A DNA stretch of 64,000 nucleotides from Talinum fruticosum (lineage: Eukaryota > Streptophyta > Magnoliopsida > Caryophyllales > Talinaceae), in contig JAITYX010000009.1 of NCBI GenBank assembly GCA_021018815.1, positions 7,318,501 through 7,382,500 of the forward strand. The letters run 5' to 3'. Shown here piece by piece: positions 54,304 through 64,000 of this stretch. The notes under the pieces are model-generated. The model was not told the DNA's origin and searched no databases. It saw only the letters and a program-made list of their open reading frames with translations. The position numbers and the translations under genes are program-made. How positions within the stretch are numbered: position 1 is the first letter of the stretch; each line of letters begins with the position of its first letter.

Positions 54304-55654
54304 TGAAGACTCAGGTAGAACTCTCTATCTCTCTATAGTTTTAATTCCAAGTCATTTTAAGCTTTTAAGAAACTCATATCTAAGTTTTCATTATTTTCCG
54401 AACCTCTTAGAAACTATCTATTAAGCATATCACTCTTAACAGGGTTTCTCACTCACTCGTAAATAACTCGGAACAATGGCATGTGTAAATAATTTCACAC
54501 GCTTTATATTCCGAGTACTGATCGGGTGTTCAAACTGAAAATGAATTATAATGGTAATTCTATTTTCTAAGTCAAGCATACTTAATGAAATTATTTACTT
54601 GATTAAGTTTACACATTCTAATTCTTTAATTCTTATTAGCTTGGATCATTTAAAGGATTGACTCAAGATAGAATTTGAACCTAATGAATATTAGACTTTG
54701 AAATTGCATTCTTTTAGGCTGAAGATAATTAAGTACTTAATTACTTTGAATTAATTATTATCTTTACCTAATCTTGGACCAAAGTATTTTTATACTTTGA
54801 GTACCACTTTCATTTGCTTTTGCGAGTTCATTAAATTAGTTTAATTTGTTTTTTGAAAAGAAAAAGCAACCAGTGAACTTCAAATTTGAGTCCAAGGGTT
54901 GTTTCCATCCCGAATTCGAGTCACGACTAATGGGATGGACCACTTTTCGAGCCAAGAATCACCACACAACGTTCATATTACAATAGATCCTTTTTGATCG
55001 ACGCAGACTAGCCTTTATAACGGCTATTGAAGCTCACCAGTCCAGAACAAGTCTTAATGGCTAATATGCCTTGTTGTGTACAAATAGAAGCCACTCTACA
55101 AGACTTGAAGATTGGTGAACACATTATTTAACACTTACTTAGTGCATACTTACTCAATCTTCAGCTTACAACTCCAATTCTGTAATTCTTACTTTTTGAG
55201 TTATAAAGAGAAAGTCTTGTAATCACTTCTACTCTTTATATTCTCTACTAAGTCCCTTGACTGAGCTGTAAGGGTTAACGCTGCTCGGTTGTCCATAACT
55301 ATAATGGGCATCTCGGTTAGGAAGTACTAGATCGGATAAGGGAATTTCTAAGTCTATGAAAACTTGTCATCAAATTGTATAAAGGAGCAATTCAGTAAAG
55401 AGCCACTCCTTGTATTTTGTGGATTCAAAATAGTGGATTTAACTTGGTGTTTGGATTAGCACTGTCCGTGATTTTCTACCCCACGAGGGTTTCCATATAT
55501 TTATGTGTTTGACTTGTTTATGAGTTTATTCTAGACTCAAAATTATTTTCTAAGTCTGTTTTGTGCACAACCTGTTTGTAATTTCTCAAAAATCTTCCAT
55601 CACCCTATTCACCCATCTCTAGGGTGACTTAGCCTTTCCAAGAGCAAACCTTCA
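54304..55654 (+). repeat. copia 5' LTR, complete, 1351 bp, element D
   Basis: Start TGAAGACTCAGG, end AACCTTCA, with a TGAAG/CTTCA inverted repeat. TATA-like GTACAAATAGAAGCC at about 55079-55093. The probable target duplication AGCTT lies directly before it. AACGG motifs (about 55017-55025) precede the TATA. Confidence 0.85.
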
Positions 55655-55656
55655 AT

Positions 55657-55668
55657 TGGTATAAGAGC
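55657..55668 (+). other. Primer binding site, initiator Met tRNA, copia D
   Basis: TGGTATAAGAGC begins two bases behind the LTR end, 11 of 12 bases as expected, identical with element B. Confidence 0.85.
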
Positions 55669-55713
55669 CTAGCCTTTCAAGAGGATCTTACAATTCGAAG
55701 GTCTAAAGATTAC

Positions 55714-57300
55714 ATGGCTCGGAACAATGGAGAGTTCGATGAAGGAAGATCTTTCATCGGACACCCAAGTTCAAGGGATCAAACTTTGCTCACTAGAAGA
55801 AGATGATGAAATACTTCATCCAGGACTATGATGAGGATGTTTAGAATATCATCAAGCATGGAAACTACATTCCTACAAAGATGGAAGAAATGAAGAGAAT
55901 GAAAAGTTCGGAAAGAACTTCAAAGCCATGAACACTTTGATGTGCGCTATTAACTTAGAAGAATACAATAGAGTGTCAGCCGTGACACGAGCCAAAGAAG
56001 TACGGGATACAACGGTCAATATCTATAAAGGAACCAGGCAAGTGAAGCAAGCAAACGTGAGTAAGTTTCGTCACAAGTATAAGCGGTTCAAAATGGAGCC
56101 CGAGAAGAATATCACTCGGATGTACATTCGGTTCGCTAAGATTTTTAACAATCTCAAATCTTTAGCTAGAAAGATTTCTCACGAAGAAGTTGTCGGAAAA
56201 ATTTTAAGAAGTCTACCGAAGAGAAGATGGGGTACCAAGGTGAGAACAATTGAAAAAGCTCAAGATCTTCCAAGCTGAAGCCGGATGAGCTTATTGGGAA
56301 GCTACTCACTCACGAGCTGCACCTAGAAGAAGAGGAAGTAGAGGTCAGCACCTACACTTAAGGCCTCGGAAGACAGACCACAAAGTCTCGAGCTCCTCGG
56401 ATTCTGAAGAGGATTCCGTGGAACTTATTGCTCGAGGTTTCAAGAAGATGATAAAATACAAAAAGTGGCAAAAGAGGCCAAAACAGGAGTTCTACAAGAT
56501 AGAAAAGAAAGGTAAATACTCATCCTCTTCTAATTTGTCTTTAAGTAAGAACTCTAGCTATTTTGAGTGTGGCAGCAAGGAGCACATAGTGAAGGACTAT
56601 CCAAAGAGAAAGAAGGACAGAAAGTAGAAAAAAGGCTATGGTGGCTACCTGGAGCGATGATGACTCCTCCGAAAATGATGATTTTGATGGCTCAAAGTGT
56701 CTAATGGCACTAACGGACTCAAAAGCTAGATCCGAGTAAGATAATGATGATTCGGATGGCAAGGAATGAATCCTCGGGAGGTAATTAACTATTTCCTTAA
56801 GTTTTCCAAACTTGATCTTGTTAGATATATCTTTACTTTAGAAGAAAAGTCCAATTCGGCTCTTCCGATTTCGAAGAGCAACTAGAGTCTCTTACAACCG
56901 AGAGTACTATTTTAAAAAAGGAATTAGAAAACTTAAGACAAAATGTAAAAATACTTGAGACCAATGCTCAAGACAATGAGACTGAGTCCGAGTGCCTTAG
57001 AACGGAGAATGAGCAACCGAAACGAAACGCAATGAATCTCGGGAGCTAGTTTTAAAACTCACCCAAGCTAAAAAAATCTTCATCTTTTACATGGCTCTCA
57101 GTGTGTCTCATTTCGAAAAGAAGGTCATGGTTTTAATATAGAAGAGGAATCTAATTCTTATTCAAATCTCTTCAAAGGTGATTCTAGAACTATTGAGTTC
57201 GGGAAGGCTGAGCATGGTCCTATTCATTCACAAAGAAAAAGGACTCGAGCCTGGACAAGTTTTCATCAAAAAGCCTTCTCAACCTGTTTATAAAAGAAAA
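55714..57300 (+). pseudogene. gag: copia D gag, decayed
   Basis: ATG at 55714: MARNNGEFDEGRSF, as in B. The core is open at 55928-56278: MNTLMCAINLEEYNRVSAVT, VNIYKGTRQVKQANVSKFRH, MYIRFAKIFNNLKSL, KILRSLPKRRWGTKVRTIEK (UBN2-type). The zinc knuckle is damaged: SSYFECGSKEHIVKDYPK has Tyr in place of two of the zinc-binding Cys. 56640-57170 is a Lys/Glu-rich linker with coiled-coil character. A 30-bp duplication follows (57228-57360). Confidence 0.8.
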
Positions 57301-57360
57301 GGTTTTCAAAGAAAAGAGACACAGCCCAAACAAAGAAAAAGGACTCGAGCCTGGACAACT
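57228..57360 (+). repeat. 30-bp direct duplication in gag-pol linker, element D
   Basis: CAAAGAAAAAGGACTCGAGC followed by CTGGACAA occurs at about 57229-57257 and 57330-57358, practically identical although the rest of the element is decayed. The two copies are in different reading frames. Confidence 0.8.
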
Positions 57361-57499
57361 TAGAATCGGACCAAGCCCAAAATTATTCAAATCTGGGATC
57401 CTAAAAGTGCTCTTCCTCATAAAAGAACCACAAGTAAAGACCGTTATTGGGTTTGTAAGAATAAGTGAGAAGGGTTAGTTTGTTTCTATCTTACACGTA

Positions 57500-58680
57500 C
57501 CTTAGAAATGAAAAGGTCATTGGTACTTAGATGGTGGATGTTCACGCCATATGTTTGGAGACTCAAGACTTTTCTCTCGAGTTAGAAGATATGAAAGGAG
57601 GAAAAGTCAAATTTGGAGACAATAGCAAAGGCAAGATAGTTGGGATTGGCAAGATTGGTCAACGAGATAACTCGGTCAGTCCAGTCTACCTTGTCAAAAG
57701 GCTCAAGTACAACCTTTTGTGCATATGTCGGATATGTGACAAAGGTCAAGAGGTAAGATTCCTCATACCAACTACTTTATTTTTCACGCAGTCACTAAAG
57801 AGACAAAGCCCTCGGGTATGAGGTCGGGTAACACCTATACCATTCCTGTCTCGGATTCTAGTAAAAATTTATCATGTTTAAAAGTATCTTTGAATGATGA
57901 TTCATGGACATGACATCATAGACTAGGTCCTATCAGCATGCATACCATCAAGAAGCTTGCATCTCATAGATTAGTTAAGGGTTTACCTAACTATGCATTT
58001 AAGAAAGATAAAATTTGTAAGGCATGAACAAAAGGAAAGCCAGTAAGATCATCTTCCAAACCACTCAAAATTGTGTCTACATCTAAACTACTTGAATTGA
58101 TTCATATGGATTTGTGCGGTGAAATTCTCGTTAAAAGCTTAGGAGGTAAATCATATGTGCTAGTTATTGTTGATGATTATTTACGATTTACTTAGGTGTG
58201 TTTTATGAAGAACACGAATGAAGCCTTCAAAGAGTTCATTAAGATCCGTATGAAAATTGAAGTGGATTCCGAGACTCGGATCGAAGAATTCAAACCGACT
58301 GTGGGAGGGAGTCCGATTACTTAGAATTTGCATATTTTTGTGACAAGAATGACATTTCCCACAACTTTTCAGCACCAAGAACTCCTCAACAAAATGTAGT
58401 GGAGAGAAAGAACCAAACTCTTGAAGAAATAGGAAGGACAATGATGATTGAAAATGATCCACCTTACTATTTCCGGGCTAAGGTAGTCAATTATATACTC
58501 AATCGATGCCTCATTAGACCTATTCTGAAGAAGACATCCTATGTGCTGCATAAAGGAAAGAAGCCTAACATCTCCTACTTCAAACCATTAGGATATAAAT
58601 GTTATGTGCATAACAATGGTAAGGAATTTTTAATAGAGAACCAACAAAGTGGAAGAAAGTATTCACATTGTCTTTAATGA
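57500..58680 (+). pseudogene. pol: copia D protease, pre-integrase and integrase
   Basis: Protease: WYLDGGCSRHM at 57521, with the active-site Asp at 57530-57532 but DGG in place of DSG. Then GGKVKFGDNSKGKIVGIGKI, LKYNLLCICRICDKGQEVRF; pre-integrase HHRLG-like (57910); integrase core IHMDLCGEILVKSLGGKSYV, VIVDD, NEAFKEFIK, APRTPQQNV then VVERKNQTLEEIG (58390-58435), ENDPPYYFRAKVV, NRCLIRPILKKTSY, KKPNISYFKPLGYKCYVHNN. Stops near 57915, 58026 and 58194. Aligns with 1-1050 and with B. Confidence 0.85.
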
Positions 58681-58918
58681 GATTGACCATGGAAGGACAA
58701 GGTGTGGGTTCATCCGCACTTTCTAAAATGTATTCACTTTGACTAATTAATAACATTCAGAAAATCTTAATAAAAGATTCATCCCCACTTTCTAAAATGT
58801 ATCTTCAAAACCCTAAATCATTTTCCATCTCTTTCTAAAATCCATACCCTAATGCCAAAGGGGCAAATCGTGGAGGAAGCTCGAGTCAGGGCCACCGCCT
58901 GTGGCTGTGGTTTCTATA
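58681..58918 (+). repeat. Tat LTR 3' end fragment
   Basis: TTCATCCCCACTTTCTAAAA, AAACCCTAAATC and the end GGCTGTGGTTTCTATA (family end CTGTGGTTCCTACA) match 12740-12901. An internal repeat of CCGCACTTTCTAAAATGTAT-like sequence occurs at about 58713 and 58785. It lies between copia D and copia E. Confidence 0.75.
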
Positions 58919-60325
58919 GGGGGTGAATAGGGTGATGGAAGATTTTTCGAAATTACAAACTATTTTGCACAAAACTAACTTAGAAACAGATATCGAGCCT
59001 GGATTTAAATTAGAAAATGAAATACACAAAGAAGTATGTGGAAACCCTCCTGGAGCGAGAAAACCACGGATAGTGCTAATCCAAGCACCAAGTCAAATCC
59101 ACTTTTTGAATCCAGAAAATACGGAGGACTCGACTCAACAAGAATTGCTCCCTTAAACAATTCCTTACAACGTTTTCCTAGACTCTAAAGTTCCCTTATC
59201 CGATCTAGTACTTCTTGGCTAAGATAACATTTACAATTAGGGACAATCGAAGCTGAGTTAACCCTTACAGACTTAGTCAAGGGACCTTACTTATAAAGTA
59301 AGAAAAGAATGTAACTGATTAGAAAACTTTCTTTACAGACTAAAAATATATTAAATACTTAGTTGGAGTTGTAAAAAGAAGATTGAGTAAGAATAAGAAC
59401 AATAATTAATTTAATAATAAATACAGTTCCAGCAATCTGTTCAAGCAATCTTCCGGTCTTGTGCAGTGGCTTCTATTTATAGCTAATCGGGCATAGTGAC
59501 CATTGATTCTTGGTTCCGGACAGAAGTCTTCACTAGCCATTGTAACGGTTATTCCGAGTTTGCTCGAAAAGATCCGTTGGGATATGAACGTTGTGCGGTG
59601 GCTCTTGGCTCCAAAAGATGATCCAATCACTTGGTGGTGACTGAAAACCGAGGTGGAAACAACCGTTAGGCCTAGAGTTGGAGTTTTAACATGGTGTCCG
59701 AGCTATGTCTAGAAGTAATTAAAACTTGTCTGTTGGTGTTTAACGGCTAGAAGTCGGTTGCTTTTGTATTTCATAAATAAGTTAGCCTCATCTCGAATAA
59801 TCTAGAACAGAAAACCACATTTGGTCCAAGATAATAATTAAATTAGAATAATTAAATGCTTAATTATCTTTGGCCTAAAAGAGTGGAATTTTCTGAGTCT
59901 AATAATCAATATACTCAAATTCGATCTTGAGTCAATCCTTAAGATTGTAAAGTTAAAAGAGTAGAACATTAGAGTAAATTAACTTGATCTAGTCAAATAA
60001 ATTTTAAGGAAAAAACCGACTTAGAATAAAGAATTAAAGTTGTAAATCTCTTTGCATTGAAATACACAGATCAATGCTTAGAATAAGAGAGTTAGAGACA
60101 TTATTTTAACATGTGATAGTTCGAGTTATGTATGAGTGATCGAAACACCAGTGTAGGAGACATGCAATAAGGTGATTTCGAGTCGGTTAGAATAGAATGA
60201 AAACTTAGATAAGAGTTTCTAGAAGGCTCGGAATGACTTGAAATCAAAACTTAAGAGAGATAGGATTTATATTCGAGTCTTTAAGTAATACTCGGAATGA
60301 CTTAGAGTTAAAAACCGAGTCTTCA
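58919..60325 (-). repeat. copia 3' LTR of element E, about 1.41 kb
   Basis: Starts (minus) TGAAGACTCGG at 60325. The last ~40 bases of the LTR are missing: it begins on the plus strand at GGGGGTGAATAGGGTG against the Tat LTR end. TATA (minus) at about 59480-59473. AACGG/CCGTTG motifs at about 59540, 59575, 59665 and 59745. Confidence 0.8.
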
Positions 60326-60342
60326 ATCTCCCCATTTTTGAT
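60326..60342 (-). other. Polypurine tract of element E
   Basis: Minus strand ATCAAAAATGGGGAGAT directly before the LTR start TGAAGAC; the same junction is at 31316-31334 in element C. Confidence 0.85.
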
Positions 60343-60791
60343 GAAAGGCATTCCATACTTCCGATAGAAACTTGTTAGTGCGAAACATGAGTTTTTATTA
60401 TCAATGATCAGACCGTATAAGAGCAAAGAATGATGGATGAGAAGCATTCCATACTTATAAAATGCATTTTAGATCATATCATCACTCAAAACAGTTATGC
60501 GGAAAATAAATCGGACCAATGATGTAACTAGATTATGTCGGAAGCGAGAAAAGTAAGAAGAAATAGCAGAGTTAAACATCCGAGCATCGGGTAAAAAGTA
60601 TAACTCGGAAATAAGTCTGTTCAGAAAAAAAAATCATTCATTGCTTAAAAGAGGGGTGGACTCCCCTAAACACAACATCGGGTTTTCTATGTTTTCTCCC
60701 CTAGCGTTTCATCAAAACAGAGGTAGAGAAAGAAAAAATACAACCTATGTTGGATAAAAACAAAAAAAAAAAAAGACGAGAGAGAAATAAA
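60343..60791 (-). other. 3' untranslated region of element E
   Basis: Between the third-ORF stop and the polypurine tract. ATGCCTTTCATCA next to the tract is shared with element C. An A13-type run near 60766 and the G-rich AGGGGAG (minus, about 60720 and 60668) resemble additional polypurine tracts. No coding frame seen. Confidence 0.55.
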
Positions 60792-62359
60792 TTAAGAGGA
60801 GGTGGCTTGCTGCTGAGAGGAGGAGGGACGGGCAGTGCGCTTGCGCTAATAAGCTTGGGAGGAGGTGGATGATCGTGCCGCCGACATCACGGGGATGTTT
60901 GGAAGTTGCCCCATCCTAGTTCTTTGAGCTAGAGGAATATCTTCCCCAGGTTCATCATTTTAAAAGACAACAGAGGGTGGTGCTTTTGAGCCAGCGACTT
61001 TGGACTAACCGACATCCCTAACTTCTTCCGACCCACTCGGATCGTGATTTGAGGAGATCGAGTCCGGTTTAGGTCCTACTGAACCTTGGCTCTTAGGTGG
61101 GGCATCCTCTTCTTTTTCTTTGACCTCTTCCTTCTCCTTTTCAGGATGAGCTGCTGCTTTAGCTTTTTCTTTTACCTCAACAGAGGTACACTTGGTTAGG
61201 CTAGAGAACTTCTTATAAGTATCTCGAAGTTTTTAAGTCCTGAGCGACCTTGGATCTCGTGTTCTTGAAGAAGTTGGAGCTGCTCATGGTGCTTGTTGAG
61301 AATGGCATTGAACTTCATCATAAGAGCCTAACACTCCTGGATCTCGAGACTGGATAACCTTCGGTTGATCACTAGGCCTTGATAAATAGGCTTGAGAGAG
61401 CGGACAATGTTCGAAGTTGTTCGGACACAAAAGCAAGCGTTTCTACCATTAGGGTAAGACCTGCAGTAGAGGGAGGAGGAGGTGTTAGAGAAGTAGATGG
61501 ACAAGCTCAAGAAGGTGGAAGTGCTAGTGCTTGCGAGCAGGGGAGGAGAGGGAGGTGGAAGCTTAGAAGAATGAACCCGGGCATCGGGTTTTACTTCCTG
61601 GTATGCATAGCCTGGACACTCTCATCCGCCAACAATAATGGCAGCCTTAGAAACATCTTTGGGATTTGAGGGAAGAGGAATCTTGAACTATTTGAAAACA
61701 AACGTCAAGAGCGCTCCGAAGGGAAAAGGAGAAGATTTTTTGACTGAGCTGAAACAGAGGCCATTTGCTCAAGAATGAAAGGGAAGAGGTCTACATCGTA
61801 GCCCTCCGGAATGTCAAACAAGGCTTTGAGAATCTTGGAGTTTGGATTCTCCTTGCTAGAATGATGAGAAAATAAGGTTCTCATCAGAATGAAACAAAGT
61901 AGGCTTACCTCGGATTTTATCTAAGTCACACGAAATTCTTTCATGACTTAGGTACTTCTTTGGCATACTTTTTCAAAGAAGTTATCTGCAACATCCATGA
62001 AAGGTATAAGGTTGGAGTTGAGAAAGAGGGAAGAAACTTTGAAAAGTTTTTAAAGAAGAGGGAGGTTAATGCGAACAACCTTCCCTTGGACTTTTGAGGT
62101 TATGACACGCTCGGAATAGGACATGTTAGAGTAGAACTCGGCAACGAGTTACGGATAGATGAAATCACCGAAGCACAAATAATTGTAGACTTTAGTGTGC
62201 TGAATGTGTTTTAACCACGAAAAAGATGTGGTTTGGAAGAACTTGTCATCCAACGTAAAGCGTTGGGTGATAAAGATATTCGAGGAGTTGGAGGTACCCT
62301 CTTCGAGTATTTTTTGTTGTAGACCTCAACGGCTCTCGTCCCGAACCTCGTTTAGGCAT
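60792..62359 (-). pseudogene. Third ORF (MPKRGS), copy E, with both ends
   Basis: ATG at 62359: MPKRGSGREPLRSTTKNTRR. Probable stop at 60794-60792, about 520 codons. Blocks: FHEC/FNE..MPKKYLSHER near 61960, SSPFPFGALLTFVFK (about 61720), AAIIVGG (about 61650), then a coiled-coil/charged tail: EKEKEEVKEKEEDAPPKSQG, SSNHDPSGSEEVRDVG, and a basic Ser/Gln-rich end (RKRTARPSSSQQQATSS). Shares EVRDVG/EARDVG and a basic Ser end with copy F. Frameshifted between 61100 and 62200. No membrane segment visible. Confidence 0.7.
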
Positions 62360-62395
62360 GGTGAGATGTGAGAAACAGAGAGAAAACAAGAGAGC

Positions 62396-62450
<55 letters not shown>

Positions 62451-62530
62451 GATTTGAATGTAGAAAGTGAATATGAGAGAGTAGAGATTTCGAGAGAAAA
62501 GAGCAGAGAGTAAAGTAATAAAAAGAAGGT
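62360..62530 (-). repeat. CT-rich leader with (GA/CT)n, element E
   Basis: A run of GA on the plus strand (62396-62448) is the CT tract ahead of the third ORF. The sequence matches leader A from 3420 on (ACCTTC.., ACTTTACTC). The TATA box and CCGTTG motifs that precede it elsewhere are not present; an LTR end stands there instead. Confidence 0.8.
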
Positions 62531-64000
62531 TGAAGGTTTGCTCATGGAGAGACTAAGTCACCATAGAGGGGGTATATAGAGTGATAATGAAAATTAAATA
62601 ATTTTGACAACAATTTAGCTTAACAACAGATTATAAGTCTAGATTCGACTTAGAAAAGTGATAACATAGATTTAAGTGGAAACCCTCAAGAGGTGAGCGA
62701 GAAAACCACGAAAAGCGCTAATCCAAGCACAAAGTCAAATCCACTATTTTGAATCCACAAAATAGAGAGGACTGAATCAACGAGAATTGCTCCCTTAAAC
62801 AATTCCTTACAATGCTTTTCTAGACTTAGAAGTTCCCTTATCCGATCTAGTACTTCGTGATTGAGGTAACCCTTATAATCAGGGACAAGTGAGCTGAGTT
62901 AACCCTTGCGGCTCGGTTAATGGACCTTACTTAGAAAGTAAGAAAAGAATGGAATTGATTACAAGACTTTCTTTACAACTTAGAAAATATTAAATACACA
63001 CTTAGAGTTGTAATAGAAGATTGAGTAAGTATGAGAACAACAATAAATTCGGTTCAGACAATATGTTCAGCAATCTTCTAGTCTTGTGATGTGGCTTATA
63101 TTTAAATCCAACCAGGCAGAGTGACCATTGATTCTTGGTTCTAGATATAAGTCTTTAGTAGCCATTGTAACGGCTCTTCTAGGTCACTAAGAAAGGATCC
63201 GTTGGGATGTGAACGTTGTGCAACGGCTCTTGGCTCCCAAAGATGGTCCATTCACTTGGTGGTGACCGAAAGTTGTGGTGGAAACAACCGTTAAGCCTAG
63301 AGTTGGAGTTTTACAATTTTGGAAACAAACAACCTTGACACGGTGTCCGAGCCGTATCCGAAGTAGCTAAAACTTGTTTGCTCGGTGATTAACGGCTAGA
63401 AGGCGATTGCTTTTATATTTCAAAAATGAGTTAGCCTCGTTTGAATAACCTACAAAAACAAACCACGTTGGTTCTCAAAGTATAAAATTCTTTGGTCTAA
63501 GATTAGGCATAGATAATAATAAAATTAGAATAATTAAATGTTTAATTATCTTTGGCCTAAAGAAACAGAATTTTCTTAGTCTAATATTTAATATACACAA
63601 ATTCCATCTGAGTTAATCCTAAGGATGATGATGTAAAGAAAGTAACATATCGAGTATAACAACTTTATCTCGGTCAAATAGTTCTCAAGAAAAGAAACTG
63701 ACTTAGAATAAAGAATTAACGCTGTAATTCTGTTTGCGTTGAAATGCGGAATCAATCCTCATAAGAAGAGTGTTAGAGAAATTATTTGAGCATATGATAG
63801 TTCCGAGTAATGTATGAGTGACTAAGAAACATCGGTGTAGGAGATTTGTAATAAGGCTTTTTTGAGTCGATCGGACCAAAATGAAAACTTAGATAAGAGT
63901 TTCTATGGTGCTCGGAATGACTTGAAATAAAAACTTAAGAGAGATAGGATTTATACCTGAGTTTTCATGTAATACTTATAATGACTTAGAGTTAAAACTT
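62531..64000 (-). repeat. copia LTR next to element E, nearly complete
   Basis: Minus-strand end AACCTTCA at 62531, running beyond 64000. The last bases AATGACTTAGAGTTAAAA correspond to 60298-60314, so only about 10-12 bases of the LTR lie outside the window. It shares variants with the LTR at 58919-60325 (TTGATTCTTGGTTC, GGAAACAACCGTTA.GCC) that B lacks. Confidence 0.82.

Larger units (their letters stand above)
54304..58680 (+). mobile_element. copia (SIRE-like) element D, 5' LTR to integrase
   Basis: LTR 54304-55654, primer site, gag from 55714, protease and integrase to about 58680, where a Tat LTR end begins. RT, RNase H, third ORF and 3' LTR are missing. Inserted into element F. Confidence 0.85.
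58919..64000 (-). mobile_element. copia element E: LTR, third ORF, LTR, without gag-pol
   Basis: Two LTRs of the same subfamily in the same (minus) orientation, 62531->64000 and 60325-58919, enclose only the third ORF with its leader, the 3' region and a polypurine tract. No gag, pol or primer site is present. Either one internally deleted element or an LTR inserted in the leader of another; the window ends about 10 bases before the outer LTR end. Confidence 0.65.

Overview
This window is plant nuclear DNA made almost entirely of old, nested transposable elements. I see no intact host gene, rRNA, tRNA or CRISPR array. The evidence is Ty1/copia and Ty3/gypsy pol domains, a chromovirus-type LTR with gag, two CACTA (En/Spm) DNA transposons with plant-specific domains (TNP2, DUF4218, DUF4216, TNP1-type, Ulp1), and a plant mobile domain (PMD) gene. 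Nearly all reading frames carry stops and frameshifts, so this reads as repeat-rich heterochromatin of an angiosperm, probably a eudicot (species not determinable here).

Family 1 is a Ty1/copia family of likely SIRE/Maximus (Sirevirus) type. LTRs are about 1.35-1.48 kb, begin TGAAGACTC and end ACCTTCA. The primer site is TGGTATAAGAGC, the polypurine tract AAAAA(T)GGGGAGA. Behind pol lies a third ORF of about 500 codons starting MPKRGS. Copies: A (1-5471, +), C (29376-31480, +), G (32298-35443, +), B (35856-41340, -), F (51584-54303, -), D (54304-58680, +), E (58919-64000, -), plus LTR scraps at 28457-29375, 46784-46932 and 50890-51583. Four of the five third-ORF copies are preceded by a promoter-like block (CCGTTG/AACGG motifs, TATA box, CT-rich leader), suggesting the ORF has its own transcript.

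Family 2 is a Ty3/gypsy Tat-lineage family. LTRs of about 1.9 kb start TGTAGACACC and end GTGGTTCCTACA. The 5' leader holds tandem repeats of about 50-60 bp; then follow gag, protease, RT, RNase H, a second RNase H and integrase. Between pol and the 3' LTR lies an antisense PMD-like gene with its own TATA box. Pieces: 5472-11003 (3' part with the PMD gene), LTR 11004-12901, the main copy to 24700, and fragments at 31481-32297, 46938-50885 and 58681-58918.

Other elements are a Tekay/Del-like chromovirus (24701-28456) inside PMD-derived sequence, CACTA-1 (12964-18141, TSD TCA) inside the Tat leader repeats, and CACTA-2 (about 41341-46780). The CACTA elements share termini and hold complementary halves of one family: CACTA-1 has the TNP1/Ulp1 gene, CACTA-2 the TNP2-DUF4218-DUF4216 gene.

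Layout: 0-5.5 kb copia A; 5.5-24.7 kb Tat with CACTA-1; 24.7-28.5 kb chromovirus; 28.5-35.4 kb copia and Tat fragments; 35.4-46.8 kb copia B between CACTA pieces; 46.8-50.9 kb rearranged Tat; 50.9-64 kb copia F, D and E. Junctions often show microhomology or abutting inverted fragments, so deletion and rearrangement acted along with insertion. All domain calls are from reading translated sequence by eye; no search was run.
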